From Roseateles sp. (GTDB taxonomy: Bacteria > Pseudomonadota > Gammaproteobacteria > Burkholderiales > Burkholderiaceae_C), in NCBI GenBank assembly GCA_015657635.1, contig JACDQM010000030.1, positions 1 through 64,000 on the forward strand: DNA of 64,000 bases, given 5' to 3'. The translations under genes and the position numbers were made by a program. This document shows positions 20,001-27,487 of the stretch, one piece after another. The stretch's first letter is position 1. Each line of letters starts with the position of its first letter. The notes beneath the pieces were generated by a model that saw only the letters and a list, made by a program, of their open reading frames with translations, was not told the DNA's origin and ran no database searches.

Positions 20001-20622
20001 ACGAGAAGCGCGATAGCGCCCAGCCGTAGAGCCCGAACTCCAGGTACTCGGCCACATTGCCCGGGTGCACGATGGGCATGTGCCAGGCCTGCAGCGCCAG
20101 ATCGCTCTGATGCGGTGTCGATGAGGACACGCAGCCATGATCGTCGCCGCAGACCACCAGCACGCCGCCTTGCGTGGAGGTGCCGTAGACATTGCCGTGC
20201 TTGAGCGCGTCGCCCGAGCGGTCCACGCCCGGCCCCTTGCCGTACCACATGGCAAACACGCCATCGACGACGCGCTTGGGGTCCAGTGCCACGCGCTGCA
20301 CGCCCAGGCAGGCGGTGGCGGCCAGGTCTTCATTGATGGCCGGCAGGAAGTTGATCTGCGCCGCGTCCAGGAACTTCTTGGCCTTCCACAACTGCTGGTC
20401 CACCATGCCCAGCGGGCTGCCGCGGTAGCCGCTGACGAAACCGGCGGTCTTCAGCCCGGCTTGCTCGTCCAGCGCTTTCTGCGCCAGCAGCAGGCGCACC
20501 AGGGCCTGGGTGCCGGTCATGAAGACGGCGCCGTTCTTGGCGCCGAGGTTGTCCGACAACTTGTAGTCGCGCAGGGCGGGAGTCGTGGCTGCGTGCGATT
20601 GATCGGCGATGGCTTCGGGCAT
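17038..20622 (-). CDS. iorAB: Indolepyruvate ferredoxin oxidoreductase, fused alpha/beta subunits
   Basis: A 1194-residue fused enzyme that oxidatively decarboxylates aryl pyruvates (from aromatic amino acids) to aryl-acetyl-CoA, reducing ferredoxin. The N-terminal part carries the pyruvate-binding domain (TQALVRLLLAQKALD, FVSGYRGSPLG). The TPP-binding region follows (CSGCPHNTSTKLPEG, LGDGTYYHSG). A ferredoxin-like cysteine cluster (NEQVCEGCGDCGQASNC) comes next, then the gamma-type domain starting LLVTGVGGTGVVTVGALVAMA. Length agrees with fused bacterial forms. A divergent Lrp-type regulator with a palindrome in the shared promoter suggests amino-acid-responsive control. Confidence 0.92.
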   Translation of the reverse strand: MPEAIADQSHAATTPALRDYKLSDNLGAKNGAVFMTGTQALVRLLLAQKALDEQAGLKTAGFVSGYRGSPLGMVDQQLWKAKKFLDAAQINFLPAINEDLAATACLGVQRVALDPKRVVDGVFAMWYGKGPGVDRSGDALKHGNVYGTSTQGGVLVVCGDDHGCVSSSTPHQSDLALQAWHMPIVHPGNVAEYLEFGLYGWALSRFSSTWVGFKAISEVVESGMTVDLDAVPLDFQLPVDHQPPVDLHIRAVDLPSLELETRLEHKLNAVKAFAKLNSIDKHIVVSPRASLGIVTVGKAHYDFMEVLRRLDLDPNALAAAGVRVYKVGLVFPLESTRIREFAQGLSDMLVIEEKAPVVERQIKELLYHLPDAQRPRVVGKTDEHGGQVLSALGELRPSRIMNTVADWLARLNPALDRRHLVVDFLTPCLLSNAADGVRRQPYFCSGCPHNTSTKLPEGSRALAGIGCHFMASWMERGTSGLIQMGAEGVDWAAHSRFTTEKHVFQNLGDGTYYHSGYLAIRQAIAAKANITYKILYNDAVAMTGGQPVDGQTSVPQIARQVEAEGVKRLCVVSDEIGKYADHHGLFPAHTTFHDRSELDAVQRELREIEGVTVLIYDQTCAAEKRRRRKKKEFVDPPKRIFINEQVCEGCGDCGQASNCLSVVPVETDLGRKRAIEQSSCNKDFSCVNGFCPSFVSVHGAQLKKKVGSGFTQQDLAREIAAISAPAAWHWTGPFDLLVTGVGGTGVVTVGALVAMAAHLEGKQASVLDFMGFAQKGGSVLSFVRLAPTQDLLNQVRIDTQQADVLLACDMVVGASPDALGTVKPGRTVILANTHELPTAAFVRNPDASLQAPSLLAKMQHAVGGDTALLSTIDAQTIANDLMGDAMPSNIVMLGACWQRGLVPLSEASLMRAIELNGVAVEGNKTAFALGRLAIAAPEALRRLAGNEVQAVKFLPNFDRLDGPEGLIARRVALLTDYQDAAYAQRYLKLVERVRAAEAQLGEAGKAERLTKAVARYYAKLLAIKDEWEVARLYTDGKFEAALKAQFENWESLSFHMAPPLLAKPGADGRVKKIEMGSWTFKALKALARFKGLRGSMLDIFGKTEERRMERQLIADYEALVDELLAHLSADKLDLAVQLARLPEKIRGYGHVKLANVVTVRAQWQELLDRFHGRAAAAAVQTVAPPTRIKSVAEL

Positions 20623-20719
20623 GGCGGCTCCTGACTCAGGTCAAGCGGAAACGGGGTGCCGAATTTTTGGCCTTGAGGCGGAGAGTTTCTTGCCTGACTG
20701 CTCGCTGTGCAACTTGGTT

Positions 20720-20738
20720 TTGAGAGAATTGCTCTCAA
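20720..20738. promoter_or_regulatory. Palindromic operator candidate for the Lrp-type regulator
   Basis: A perfect inverted repeat with 7-base arms, TTGAGAG (20720-20726) and CTCTCAA (20732-20738), around a 5-base AATTG centre. The AT-rich core and AG...CT flanks resemble Lrp/AsnC sites. It lies 11 bases before the chosen regulator ATG and 97 bases before the divergent iorAB start, a good position for autoregulation and control of iorAB. Confidence 0.6.
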
Positions 20739-20749
20739 GGATGGCTGAA

Positions 20750-21220
20750 ATGGAAAATGAACGTTTTGATCGCGCGACAAAGCAGATTCTTGAAGCCCTG
20801 CAGGCCGATGGCCGCCTGTCCACCCAGGCCCTGGCTGACAAGGTGGGCCTGTCGGCCACGCCGGTGTGGCGCCGCGTCAAGGAGCTCGAAGACAGCGGCG
20901 TGATCCGCCGCCATGTGGCGCTGGTGGACCGCGAGAAGCTGGGCCTGAACATCTGCGTGCTGGCCAATGTCAGCCTGGTGCGGCACAGCGAGGGCGCGGT
21001 GGAGCAGTTCGAGCAGCTGGTGCAGACCAGCCGCGAGATCATCGAATGCCACGGCATCACCGGCGAGGCGGACTATGTGATCAAGGTGGTGGTGCCCGAT
21101 ATGAAGGCCTACGACCAGTTCCTGCAGAGCCGCATCTTCAAGGTGCCCGGCGTGGCCAGCGTGCGCAGCAACGTGGTGCTGCGCGAGGTGAAGTACGAGA
21201 CGGCGCTGCCGGTCTCCTGA
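20750..21220 (+). CDS. Lrp/AsnC family transcriptional regulator
   Basis: A 156-residue feast/famine regulator. The N-terminal helix-turn-helix reads DRATKQILEALQADGRLSTQALADKVGLSATPVWRRVKELE (key elements: LSTQALADKVGLS and VWRRVK), and the C-terminal RAM ligand-binding domain contains ECHGITGEADYVIKV and FKVPGVASVRSNVVLREVK. ATG 20750 is preferred because AAGG at 20737-20740 is 9 bases upstream; ATG 20741 has no room for a ribosome-binding site. Divergent from iorAB, so it probably senses an aromatic or branched amino acid and controls that gene. The ligand is inferred from context only. Confidence 0.88.
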   Translation: MENERFDRATKQILEALQADGRLSTQALADKVGLSATPVWRRVKELEDSGVIRRHVALVDREKLGLNICVLANVSLVRHSEGAVEQFEQLVQTSREIIECHGITGEADYVIKVVVPDMKAYDQFLQSRIFKVPGVASVRSNVVLREVKYETALPVS

Positions 21221-21223
21221 GAT

Positions 21224-21949
21224 TCAGCGGCTCTCGCCATCGTCCTGCAGCACGGCCAGCACGTCGGAGTGGAACTCGCGCCGGTAAAGGATGTAGATCA
21301 CGCCCAGCAAGGCGAGCATCATCGCCCAAGGTGAGAAGAACCAGGCGATGGCCGCAAAGGAGATGTAGTAGGCGCGCAGCCCGTCGTTGAAGGTCTCTGC
21401 GGCCAGGGCCATGACGCGGCCGGCACGGTCGGCAAAGGCCTCGCGCGACAGGCTGGTGTCCTCGGCAAAGCGATCATGGCCCGGTGCTGCTGCCACCAGC
21501 AGGGCGCCGAAGGTGTATTGCCGCATGCTCCAGGTGAAGCGGAAGAAGGCGTAGACGAAGATGCCCGCCACCAGCAGCAGCTTCAGGTCGAACACCAGCG
21601 TCGAGGTGCGTACGGCAAACGGAATCTCGCGCACCAGCTCGCTGGCCTGGTCGCTGGCGCCCAGCACGGCCAGCAGGCCGCCGATGATCAGGATGGTGGT
21701 CGAGGCGAAGAAGGAAGGGCTGGTCGACAGGCTCTGCACCACCACCCCGTCCACCACGCGGACGTCGCGGTAGGTGACCTGCAGCATCCAGCGGTGGCGC
21801 TCGCGATTGGTGGCCGCCAGCAACGAGCCGCGGCCGAATGCATTGCGCCGCGCGAACTGCGCATAGCCGACCCACCCAGCGAAGAAGACCAGCAGCGCGA
21901 CCCAGTCCAGCCAGGGCAGAAAGGCCAGCACGTTCAGCATTTTTTCCAT
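21224..21949 (-). CDS. DUF599 family inner-membrane protein
   Basis: A 241-residue membrane protein with about four helices: FLPWLDWVALLVFFAGWVGYAQF at the N-terminus, ILIIGGLLAVLGAS, LKLLLVAGIFVYAFFRFTWSMRQY and AYYISFAAIAWFFSPWAMMLALLGVIYILY. The helix spacing and the RFTWSMRQ segment match the uncharacterised DUF599 family. It is convergent with the Lrp gene (3-bp gap) and 32 bp downstream of the pirin gene on the same strand. No function is established. Confidence 0.85.
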   Translation of the reverse strand: MEKMLNVLAFLPWLDWVALLVFFAGWVGYAQFARRNAFGRGSLLAATNRERHRWMLQVTYRDVRVVDGVVVQSLSTSPSFFASTTILIIGGLLAVLGASDQASELVREIPFAVRTSTLVFDLKLLLVAGIFVYAFFRFTWSMRQYTFGALLVAAAPGHDRFAEDTSLSREAFADRAGRVMALAAETFNDGLRAYYISFAAIAWFFSPWAMMLALLGVIYILYRREFHSDVLAVLQDDGESR

Positions 21950-21981
21950 GGCTGCGAGTCTATGCCTTGCGTGTCAGCCCA

Positions 21982-22704
21982 TCAGGCTGCGAGATCGAAC
22001 ACCAGCACCTCGGCGTCCTCGCCCTCGCTCAGGGCCAGCTGTGTCTCGCCGCTGAGCTGCAGCGCATCGCCAGCGGCCAGGCGCTGGCCGTTGACCGTCA
22101 GCGCGCCGCGCACCAGGTGCACATAGCTCTTGTGCGAAGGCGACAGGGCCAGCGTGGCCTGCTCGGCGCCGTCCAGCAGCCCGACGTAGAGCCAGGCATC
22201 GGCGCTGATGCGCACCGATTCGTCGGCACCGTCGGGCGAAGCGATCAGGCGCAGCTGGCCGCGCTTGTCGGCCTCGGCGAAATGGCGCTGCTCGTAGCTG
22301 GGCGGGATGCCGCGCTGGTTCGGCTGGATCCAGATCTGCAGGAAATGCGTCTGCTGGCCGGGGGCGTTGTTGAACTCGCTGTGCATCACGCCGCTGCCGG
22401 CGCTCATGCGCTGCACATCGCCGGGACGGATCACGCCAGCGTTGGCGCCGCCGGGCTTGCCGTTGCCCATGCTGTCCTGGTGCGCCAGCTCGCCGGCCAG
22501 CACATAGCTGATGATTTCCATATCGCGGTGGCCGTGCGTGCCGAAGCCGCTGCCGGCGGCGATGCGGTCTTCGTTGATGACGCGCAGCGCGCCGAAGCCC
22601 ATGCGCTTGGGGTCGTAATAGTCGGCGAACGAGAAGCTGTGGAAGGACTTGAGCCAGCCGTGGTCGGCGTAGCCGCGGTCGCAGGACTTGATCAGTTCGA
22701 GCAT
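21982..22704 (-). CDS. Pirin family protein
   Basis: A 240-residue bicupin. The N-terminal cupin has THGHRDMEIISYVL and the later metal-site residues in SGVMHSEFN, as in YhhW-type pirins, some of which show quercetin 2,3-dioxygenase activity. Other blocks are SFADYYDPKRMGFGALRVINED near the N-terminus (quoted in part: MGFGALRVINED) and FLQIWIQP. Metal ligands His, His, His and Glu are all present. It is divergent from a LysR regulator with only 90 bp between them, a common arrangement in which the regulator responds to redox or electrophile stress. Confidence 0.9.
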   Translation of the reverse strand: MLELIKSCDRGYADHGWLKSFHSFSFADYYDPKRMGFGALRVINEDRIAAGSGFGTHGHRDMEIISYVLAGELAHQDSMGNGKPGGANAGVIRPGDVQRMSAGSGVMHSEFNNAPGQQTHFLQIWIQPNQRGIPPSYEQRHFAEADKRGQLRLIASPDGADESVRISADAWLYVGLLDGAEQATLALSPSHKSYVHLVRGALTVNGQRLAAGDALQLSGETQLALSEGEDAEVLVFDLAA

Positions 22705-22772
22705 GGCGGGGTCTCCTGGTGTGATGCTGCAGCAACTTTAGGTGGGCGGGCGCAGCCGAGGGGCTTGTCGGC

Positions 22773-22789
22773 TTGAAGCGAGCGTTCAA
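22773..22789. promoter_or_regulatory. Inverted repeat between pirin and LysR genes
   Basis: TTGAA (22773-22777) and TTCAA (22785-22789) form an inverted repeat with a 7-base spacer in the 90-bp divergent promoter. It ends 5 bases before the LysR ATG, a position compatible with autoregulation. The arms are short, so chance cannot be excluded. Confidence 0.35.
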
Positions 22790-22794
22790 ATAAG

Positions 22795-23808
22795 ATGAAT
22801 CCCATGCCGAACCCAGACAAAGCATTCGCCGAGAAGACAGGACACAAGCGCCGTGTGCTGACGCCGGAGGCCCTGGCCATGATGGACAGCATCGCGCGCA
22901 CCGGCAGCTTTGCCGCTGCGGCGCGTGAGATGGGCAAGGTGCCGTCGGCGCTGACCTACAGCGTGCGCCAGCTCGAGGAAGCGCTGGATGTGCTGCTGTT
23001 CGACCGCAGCTCGCGCCAGGCCGTGCTGACGGCTGCCGGCCAGGAGCTGCTGCTCGAAGGCCGGCGCCTGCTGCAGGAGATGGACGCGGTGGCCAACCGC
23101 GTGCGCCGCATCGCCACCGGCTGGGAGAGTGAGCTGACCGTGGCCATCGACGACGCGATCGCCCGCCGCGCGGTGTTCGACCTGATGGAGGCCTTCTACC
23201 AGTTGCCGGTGGACGAGACCCCCGATGCGCCGCGCGGCCCGCCGACGCGGCTGAAGCTGCGCGTCGAGGTGATGGCCGGCACCTGGGAGGCGCTGACCTC
23301 GGGCCAGGCCGATCTGGCCATCGGCACCTCGGCGCAGGCGCCGGGCGGCAGCGTCTATACCGAGCTGCTGGGCGAGATGGAGATGCTGTTCTGCGTGGCG
23401 CCGCATCACCCGCTGGCCAAGGCTGAAGAACCGCTGGCTGCCAGCACCATGGCCGAGCATCGCATCATCACGGTGGCCGATTCCGCCCGCAGCCTGGCGC
23501 CGATCACAGCCGGTGTGATTCCCGGCCAGGAAGTGCTGACCATGCCCTCGATGGCGGCCAAGCTGGAGGCCTTGCTGCGCGGCCTGGGCTGTGGCTCGTT
23601 GCCAGCGCCGATGGTGCGCCGCCATGTCGAGGCCGGCCGCCTGGTGGCCAAGCGGACCTATGTGGAGCGGCGTGTCTTCTCCTTGCACTATGCCTGGCGC
23701 AACACCGGCCATCCGCCCGCCAAGGCGCTGGCCTGGTGGCTGCAGCAGCTCAAGAGCGCGGCCACCCGCCAGGCCCTGTTGCAGCAGCATGAAGGGCTGC
23801 TGCTCTGA
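22795..23808 (+). CDS. LysR family transcriptional regulator
   Basis: A 337-residue regulator. The winged helix-turn-helix spans about residues 18-80 ([53 protein letters not shown] quoted in pieces) and is followed by a two-lobed ligand-binding domain. The sequence up to residue 20 is a longer basic N-terminus than usual, and ATG 22804 is an alternative start. It is divergent from the pirin gene and probably controls it; this LysR-pirin pairing recurs in proteobacteria. The gluQ gene begins 8 bp after its stop, so read-through is possible. Confidence 0.9.
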   Translation: MNPMPNPDKAFAEKTGHKRRVLTPEALAMMDSIARTGSFAAAAREMGKVPSALTYSVRQLEEALDVLLFDRSSRQAVLTAAGQELLLEGRRLLQEMDAVANRVRRIATGWESELTVAIDDAIARRAVFDLMEAFYQLPVDETPDAPRGPPTRLKLRVEVMAGTWEALTSGQADLAIGTSAQAPGGSVYTELLGEMEMLFCVAPHHPLAKAEEPLAASTMAEHRIITVADSARSLAPITAGVIPGQEVLTMPSMAAKLEALLRGLGCGSLPAPMVRRHVEAGRLVAKRTYVERRVFSLHYAWRNTGHPPAKALAWWLQQLKSAATRQALLQQHEGLLL

Positions 23809-23816
23809 GCGTCGCC

Positions 23817-24752
23817 ATGGGCCGCTGCATCGGACGTTTCGCGCCATCGCCGACAGGGCCGCTGCACGCCGGTTCGCTGGTGGCGGCGCTGGCCAGCTGG
23901 CTGGATGCGCGCGCGCTGGGCGGTCAGTGGCTGCTGCGCATCGAGGATGTCGACACACCCCGCTGCGTGCCCGGCGCCGACCGGCTGATCCTGCAGCAGC
24001 TGGCTGCCGTGGGCCTGCTGCCCGATGCGCCGCCGGTCTGGCAATCGCAGCGCGGCGAGCTGTATGCCCAGGCGCTGGCACGGCTGCAGCAGCACGGCTG
24101 GGTGTACGGCTGCGCCTGCTCGCGCAAGGAGATCGCGCAGGCTCAGGCCGCGCTGGGGCTGACGCTGCAGCGCCATGGCGAGCTGGTCTATCCCGGCAGC
24201 TGCAGGGCGGGCACGCAGGGCCGTGAAGCACGCGCCTGGCGCCTGCTCAGCACGGCGGATCACGCCGGCACCGAGCCGCTCTTCATCGACTGGCACGACC
24301 GCCGCCTGGGGCCGCAGCAGCAGCGGCTGGACAGCGCCGTCGGTGACTTCGTGCTCAAGCGCGCCGATGGCCTGTGGGCCTATCAGCTGGCGGTGGTGGT
24401 GGACGACGCGGCGCAAGGCATCACCCATGTGGTGCGGGGCGAAGACCTGGCCGACAACACGCCGCGCCAGATCCGCCTGCAGCAGTTGCTGGGCCTGCCG
24501 ACGCCGGTTTATCTGCACACGCCGCTGGTGCTGGGCGCCAACGGCGAGAAGCTCTCCAAGCAGAACGGCGCCGCCGCGCTGGACCTGGCCGACCCGCTGC
24601 ATGCGATCCGCCAGGCGGCCGCCGTGCTGGGCCTGCGCCTGCAATCGGCCACCTTGGCCGAGGCGCTGGCGGAAGCGGTGGCGCAATGGCCTGACGCGCT
24701 TGGTGGCATGATGCCGTCCGCATCTGTTTCAACACGCAAGGAATCCTCATGA
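23817..24752 (+). CDS. gluQ: Glutamyl-Q tRNA(Asp) synthetase
   Basis: A 311-residue truncated glutamyl-tRNA synthetase lacking the anticodon-binding domain, which attaches glutamate to queuosine in tRNA(Asp). The N-terminus [20 protein letters not shown] contains the HIGH-type motif (PLHAGS). A zinc-type cluster is seen as [10 protein letters not shown] with a later Cys in YPGSCRAG, and the KMSKS-type loop is [27 protein letters not shown] is the usual substrate-binding block. The stop overlaps the next gene's start by 4 bases. Confidence 0.93.
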   Translation: MGRCIGRFAPSPTGPLHAGSLVAALASWLDARALGGQWLLRIEDVDTPRCVPGADRLILQQLAAVGLLPDAPPVWQSQRGELYAQALARLQQHGWVYGCACSRKEIAQAQAALGLTLQRHGELVYPGSCRAGTQGREARAWRLLSTADHAGTEPLFIDWHDRRLGPQQQRLDSAVGDFVLKRADGLWAYQLAVVVDDAAQGITHVVRGEDLADNTPRQIRLQQLLGLPTPVYLHTPLVLGANGEKLSKQNGAAALDLADPLHAIRQAAAVLGLRLQSATLAEALAEAVAQWPDALGGMMPSASVSTRKESS

Positions 24753-25471
24753 ACACCACCTCCAGCGGCCTGCAGTACGAAGACACGGTCGTCGGCGAAG
24801 GCGCCGAAGCCAAGGCCGGCCAGGACGTGTCGGTCCACTACACCGGCTGGCTCTACAAGGATGGGCAGCAGGGCGCCAAGTTCGACTCCAGCCTGGACCG
24901 CGGCGAGCCCTTCGATTTCGAGCTCGACGGCGGCATGGTGATCCGCGGCTGGGATGAGGGTGTGCAGGGCATGAAGGTCGGCGGCACGCGCGTGCTGCTG
25001 ATCCCGCCGCAGCTGGGCTATGGCGCGCGTGGCGCCGGCAGCGTGATTCCGCCCAATGCGACGCTGAAGTTCGAGGTCAAGCTGCTGGGTGTTTCCGGCG
25101 GCCCCGAGACCATCCACCTGAATCTGCAGGAAACCGCCAGCGGCCTGAAGTACCAGGACACCGTGGAAGGCGCCGGCGCCGAGGCGGCCAAGGGCCAGCG
25201 CGTGACCGTGCACTACACCGGCTGGCTCTACAAGGACGGCGCGCGCGGCAAGAAGTTCGATTCCAGCAAGGACCGCCGCGATCCCTTCCGCTTCCGCCTG
25301 GGCGGCGGCGAGGTGATCCAGGGCTGGGATGAGGGCGTGGCCGGCATGAAGGTCGGCGGCACCCGCATGCTGGTGATCCCGCCCGAGTTGGGCTATGGCG
25401 AGTACGGCGCTGGCGCCGTGATTCCGCCCAATGCGGTGCTGTTGTTCGAAGTGGAGTTGCTGGCGGTCTGA
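24749..25471 (+). CDS. Tandem double-domain FKBP-type peptidyl-prolyl isomerase
   Basis: A 240-residue cytoplasmic protein (no signal peptide) made of two complete FKBP domains, about residues 8-115 and 128-240. Each has [16 protein letters not shown], a [18 protein letters not shown] block and the closing IPPNA-L-FEV-LL segment, so it looks like an internal duplication. Aromatic pocket residues (Tyr, Phe, Trp) are kept in both copies. AAGGA at 24738-24742 is a good ribosome-binding site for ATG 24749. Most bacterial cytoplasmic FKBPs carry a single domain; a tandem form could act as a chaperone with two clamps. Confidence 0.92.
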   Translation: MNTTSSGLQYEDTVVGEGAEAKAGQDVSVHYTGWLYKDGQQGAKFDSSLDRGEPFDFELDGGMVIRGWDEGVQGMKVGGTRVLLIPPQLGYGARGAGSVIPPNATLKFEVKLLGVSGGPETIHLNLQETASGLKYQDTVEGAGAEAAKGQRVTVHYTGWLYKDGARGKKFDSSKDRRDPFRFRLGGGEVIQGWDEGVAGMKVGGTRMLVIPPELGYGEYGAGAVIPPNAVLLFEVELLAV

Positions 25472-25520
25472 GCGGCTGAACCAGCCGGCTGATCAACGAA
25501 GCAAGGCACTGGCGACCGTC

Positions 25521-26408
25521 ATGTCCGAGCCTGTTGATCCGCGCCCGCAGTCGCTGCGAATTGCCATCATCGGCGCTGGCCGCTTGGGCCAGACACTGGC
25601 GCGCGCACTGGCGGCTCAGGGCTGCCGGATCGTCGCGGTGGCAAGCCGCGCGATGCCGGCCGCGCAGGCGCTTGCGGCGCGACTGCCGGCTTGTGCCGCG
25701 CTGCCCAGCGGCGAGGCCGCCGCTGCGGCGGACCTGGTCTTCCTCACGGTGCCTGACGACGCCATTGCTGCCACCGCTGCCGGCCTGCGCTGGCGCGCCG
25801 GGCAGCGCGTGGTGCATTGCAGCGGCGCCACCGAAGTCGCGGCACTGGCCGCGGCGCAAGAGCAGGGCGCGCTGGTGGGCGGCTTCCATCCGCTGCAGAT
25901 TTTTTCGGACCCCGAGCGCGCGCTCGCGCTGCTGCCCGGCAGCACGGTGGCCATCGAAGCCGAAGGCGAACTGGCCATCGAGCTGCACGCGCTGGCGGCC
26001 TTGCTCGGCATGCAGCCGCTGGCGCTGCGCCCCGGCACACGCGCGGCCTATCACGGGGCCGCCAGCTTTGCGGCGAGCTTTCTGTTGTCGATGCTCGACG
26101 AAGCGGCCCAGGTCTGGGCGGCGATCGGCCTGCCCCGCGAGCAGGCCTTGCGATCGCTGTTGCCGCTGGCCCGCGGCACGCTGGATGCCGCCGAGGCCAA
26201 GGGCTTGGCGCAGGCACTGGCCGGGCCGATCTCGCGTGGCGATGTCGGCGTGGTGGCGCGCCACTTGCAGGCATTCGACGCACTGGGTGAATCGCATGCA
26301 CAGTTCTACCGTGAACTGTCACGCCGCCAGCTGACGCTGGCGGCCGAGAGCGGGCGGCTCGATGCGGCGGCGCTGGCCCGTCTGGCCGCCTTGCTGGAAT
26401 CGGCATGA
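25521..26408 (+). CDS. DUF2520 Rossmann-fold oxidoreductase-like protein
   Basis: A 295-residue protein of the F420/NADP-oxidoreductase-like superfamily. The N-terminal NAD(P)-binding motif is IAIIGAGRLGQTLARAL; LVFLTVPDDAI, VHCSGA and GGFHPLQIFSD follow, and the C-terminal DUF2520 helical domain has YHGAASFAASFLLSMLDEAA. Related proteins are annotated as 6-phosphogluconate-dehydrogenase-like or ketopantoate-reductase-like, but no substrate is known. The ATG at 25521 places the GxGxxG strand near residue 15 as usual; the longer frame runs back into the FKBP gene. Same direction as gluQ-FKBP, 49 bp downstream. Confidence 0.82.
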   Translation: MSEPVDPRPQSLRIAIIGAGRLGQTLARALAAQGCRIVAVASRAMPAAQALAARLPACAALPSGEAAAAADLVFLTVPDDAIAATAAGLRWRAGQRVVHCSGATEVAALAAAQEQGALVGGFHPLQIFSDPERALALLPGSTVAIEAEGELAIELHALAALLGMQPLALRPGTRAAYHGAASFAASFLLSMLDEAAQVWAAIGLPREQALRSLLPLARGTLDAAEAKGLAQALAGPISRGDVGVVARHLQAFDALGESHAQFYRELSRRQLTLAAESGRLDAAALARLAALLESA

Positions 26409-26474
26409 ACGCCTGCCAGCTTGCTGTCAGCGCCGTCGCCGAGGATCCGGCTGATCCCAGGAGAGCTTCCGAAG

Positions 26475-26957
26475 ATGAATGACCCGCACAGCAAGGACGC
26501 CGACGGACCGCGTGCCGCTGCCGAAGTCGGCAACTACGCCCAGACCGGCTTCACGCCGCATGGCGCGATGCAGGTGCGCAAGGAGGGTGCAGTGATCACC
26601 GGGCATGCGCGCGGCCCCTTCAACACGGAGTTCATGCTGGCCTATGGCGCCATGTGGCGCCAGCACCTGACCGACTGGACCGGCGCGGGCGCCCTGGCGG
26701 TGCACACAGTCTGGTCCGGTTCCATGCTGACTTCGCCCGATGCGCTGAAGCTGTTCGACGAGATGATGGGCCGCGCGGCGATAGCGCTGCCGCCCAAGAC
26801 CCTGCACATCTGGACTGTGCCCCTGGGCGTGGATGCCAGGCTGCTGATGCTGCCGGTGTGGTCGAAGATCATGAACTCCCACGGCCTGGCAGTGCAAGTG
26901 TTCGACTCCCAGGCTGCGGCAGAAGCTGCCATCGATGCCTTTCTTGCCCAGGCCTAG
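26475..26957 (+). CDS. Conserved hypothetical protein (160 aa)
   Basis: A soluble protein of 160 residues without a signal peptide or membrane helix. The second half alternates hydrophobic strands and helices (GARGPFNTEFMLAYGAMWR-like, GALAVHTVWSGSMLTSPDALKLF, LLMLPVWSKIMNSHGLAVQVFDSQAAAEAAIDAFL). This could be an STAS/SpoIIAA-like fold, but I do not recognise the family with confidence. AGGAGAG at 26459-26465, 9 bases before ATG 26475, supports the start. The stop codon TAG straddles the junction with the MITE-like element that begins at 26957. Confidence 0.65.
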   Translation: MNDPHSKDADGPRAAAEVGNYAQTGFTPHGAMQVRKEGAVITGHARGPFNTEFMLAYGAMWRQHLTDWTGAGALAVHTVWSGSMLTSPDALKLFDEMMGRAAIALPPKTLHIWTVPLGVDARLLMLPVWSKIMNSHGLAVQVFDSQAAAEAAIDAFLAQA

Positions 26958-27120
26958 GGATGCTCTGCATAAAGCGGCGCGAGGCCGAGTTGTGCGGATC
27001 GGGATGGGATGCAAGGCGCAGTTTGCTGCCAATAGCCGTAGCTATTGGCGAGAACTGCAACGCCGCAGCCCGCCCAAGTCCGCGCGATCACGGACCGCGT
27101 TGATTTGTGCAGAGCTTCCC
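26957..27120. mobile_element. MITE-like element, 164 bp, with TA target duplication
   Basis: Terminal inverted repeats of 17 bases match at 15 positions: GGGATGCTCTGCATAAA at the left end and GGGAAGCTCTGCACAAA read inward from the right end. A TA dinucleotide flanks both sides (26955-26956 and 27121-27122), as expected for a TA target duplication. The centre holds an 8-base perfect palindrome, CCAATAGC/GCTATTGG (27029-27048), inside GCAGTT/AACTGC (27018-27058). No transposase is encoded, so it would need one in trans, probably of an IS5- or IS630-type family. Confidence 0.72.
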
Positions 27121-27139
27121 TAGCGCGCTGGGCCGTTTC

Positions 27140-27364
27140 TCAGGGCTGTGCGGGCGCCGCAGGCGTGCTCGGTGAGGGCGTCACCACATCGATGGTCTTC
27201 TCGATCACCTTGCCGCCCACCTTGACCGTGGTGCTGACCACCGCTCCCGTGACCGAGATCGCGGCACCGGCTGCTGCGCCGGCCACCGACACGACAGCGC
27301 AAGCCTGCAGCGACAGCAGCAGCGGCAGGGCTAGAACAAGGCTGAGCAGGGGACGACGGTTCAT
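27140..27364 (-). CDS. Small lipoprotein (NF038104-like)
   Basis: A 74-residue lipoprotein. Its signal sequence RRPLLSLVLALPLLLSLQAC ends in the lipobox LQAC. The mature part is a short repetitive Gly/Ala/Val stretch (VVSVAGAAAGAAISVTGAVV), then KVGGKVIEKTIDVVTPS and a Pro-rich tail. The Ala/Gly/Val core and the KVGGKVIEKTID segment resemble the small NF038104-type lipoproteins found across Burkholderiales. It probably sits in the outer membrane; no role is known. It is divergent from the CBS-domain gene. Confidence 0.75.
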   Translation of the reverse strand: MNRRPLLSLVLALPLLLSLQACAVVSVAGAAAGAAISVTGAVVSTTVKVGGKVIEKTIDVVTPSPSTPAAPAQP

Positions 27365-27487
27365 GATCGCGGACGCGCCAGATGGCGGCGAAGGGTGGCG
27401 AAAGGCGGACAGGTCCGCATTGTGCCCAAGCCTGGGCCTGTGTCATGCTTGCGCGGCTTCGACTGCATGGGAAAGGCGAGGGCCGGC

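Noticed and set aside
18484-20016. 510-codon plus-strand frame opposite iorAB
   Set aside because: Antisense of a clear 1194-residue enzyme, with low-complexity composition.
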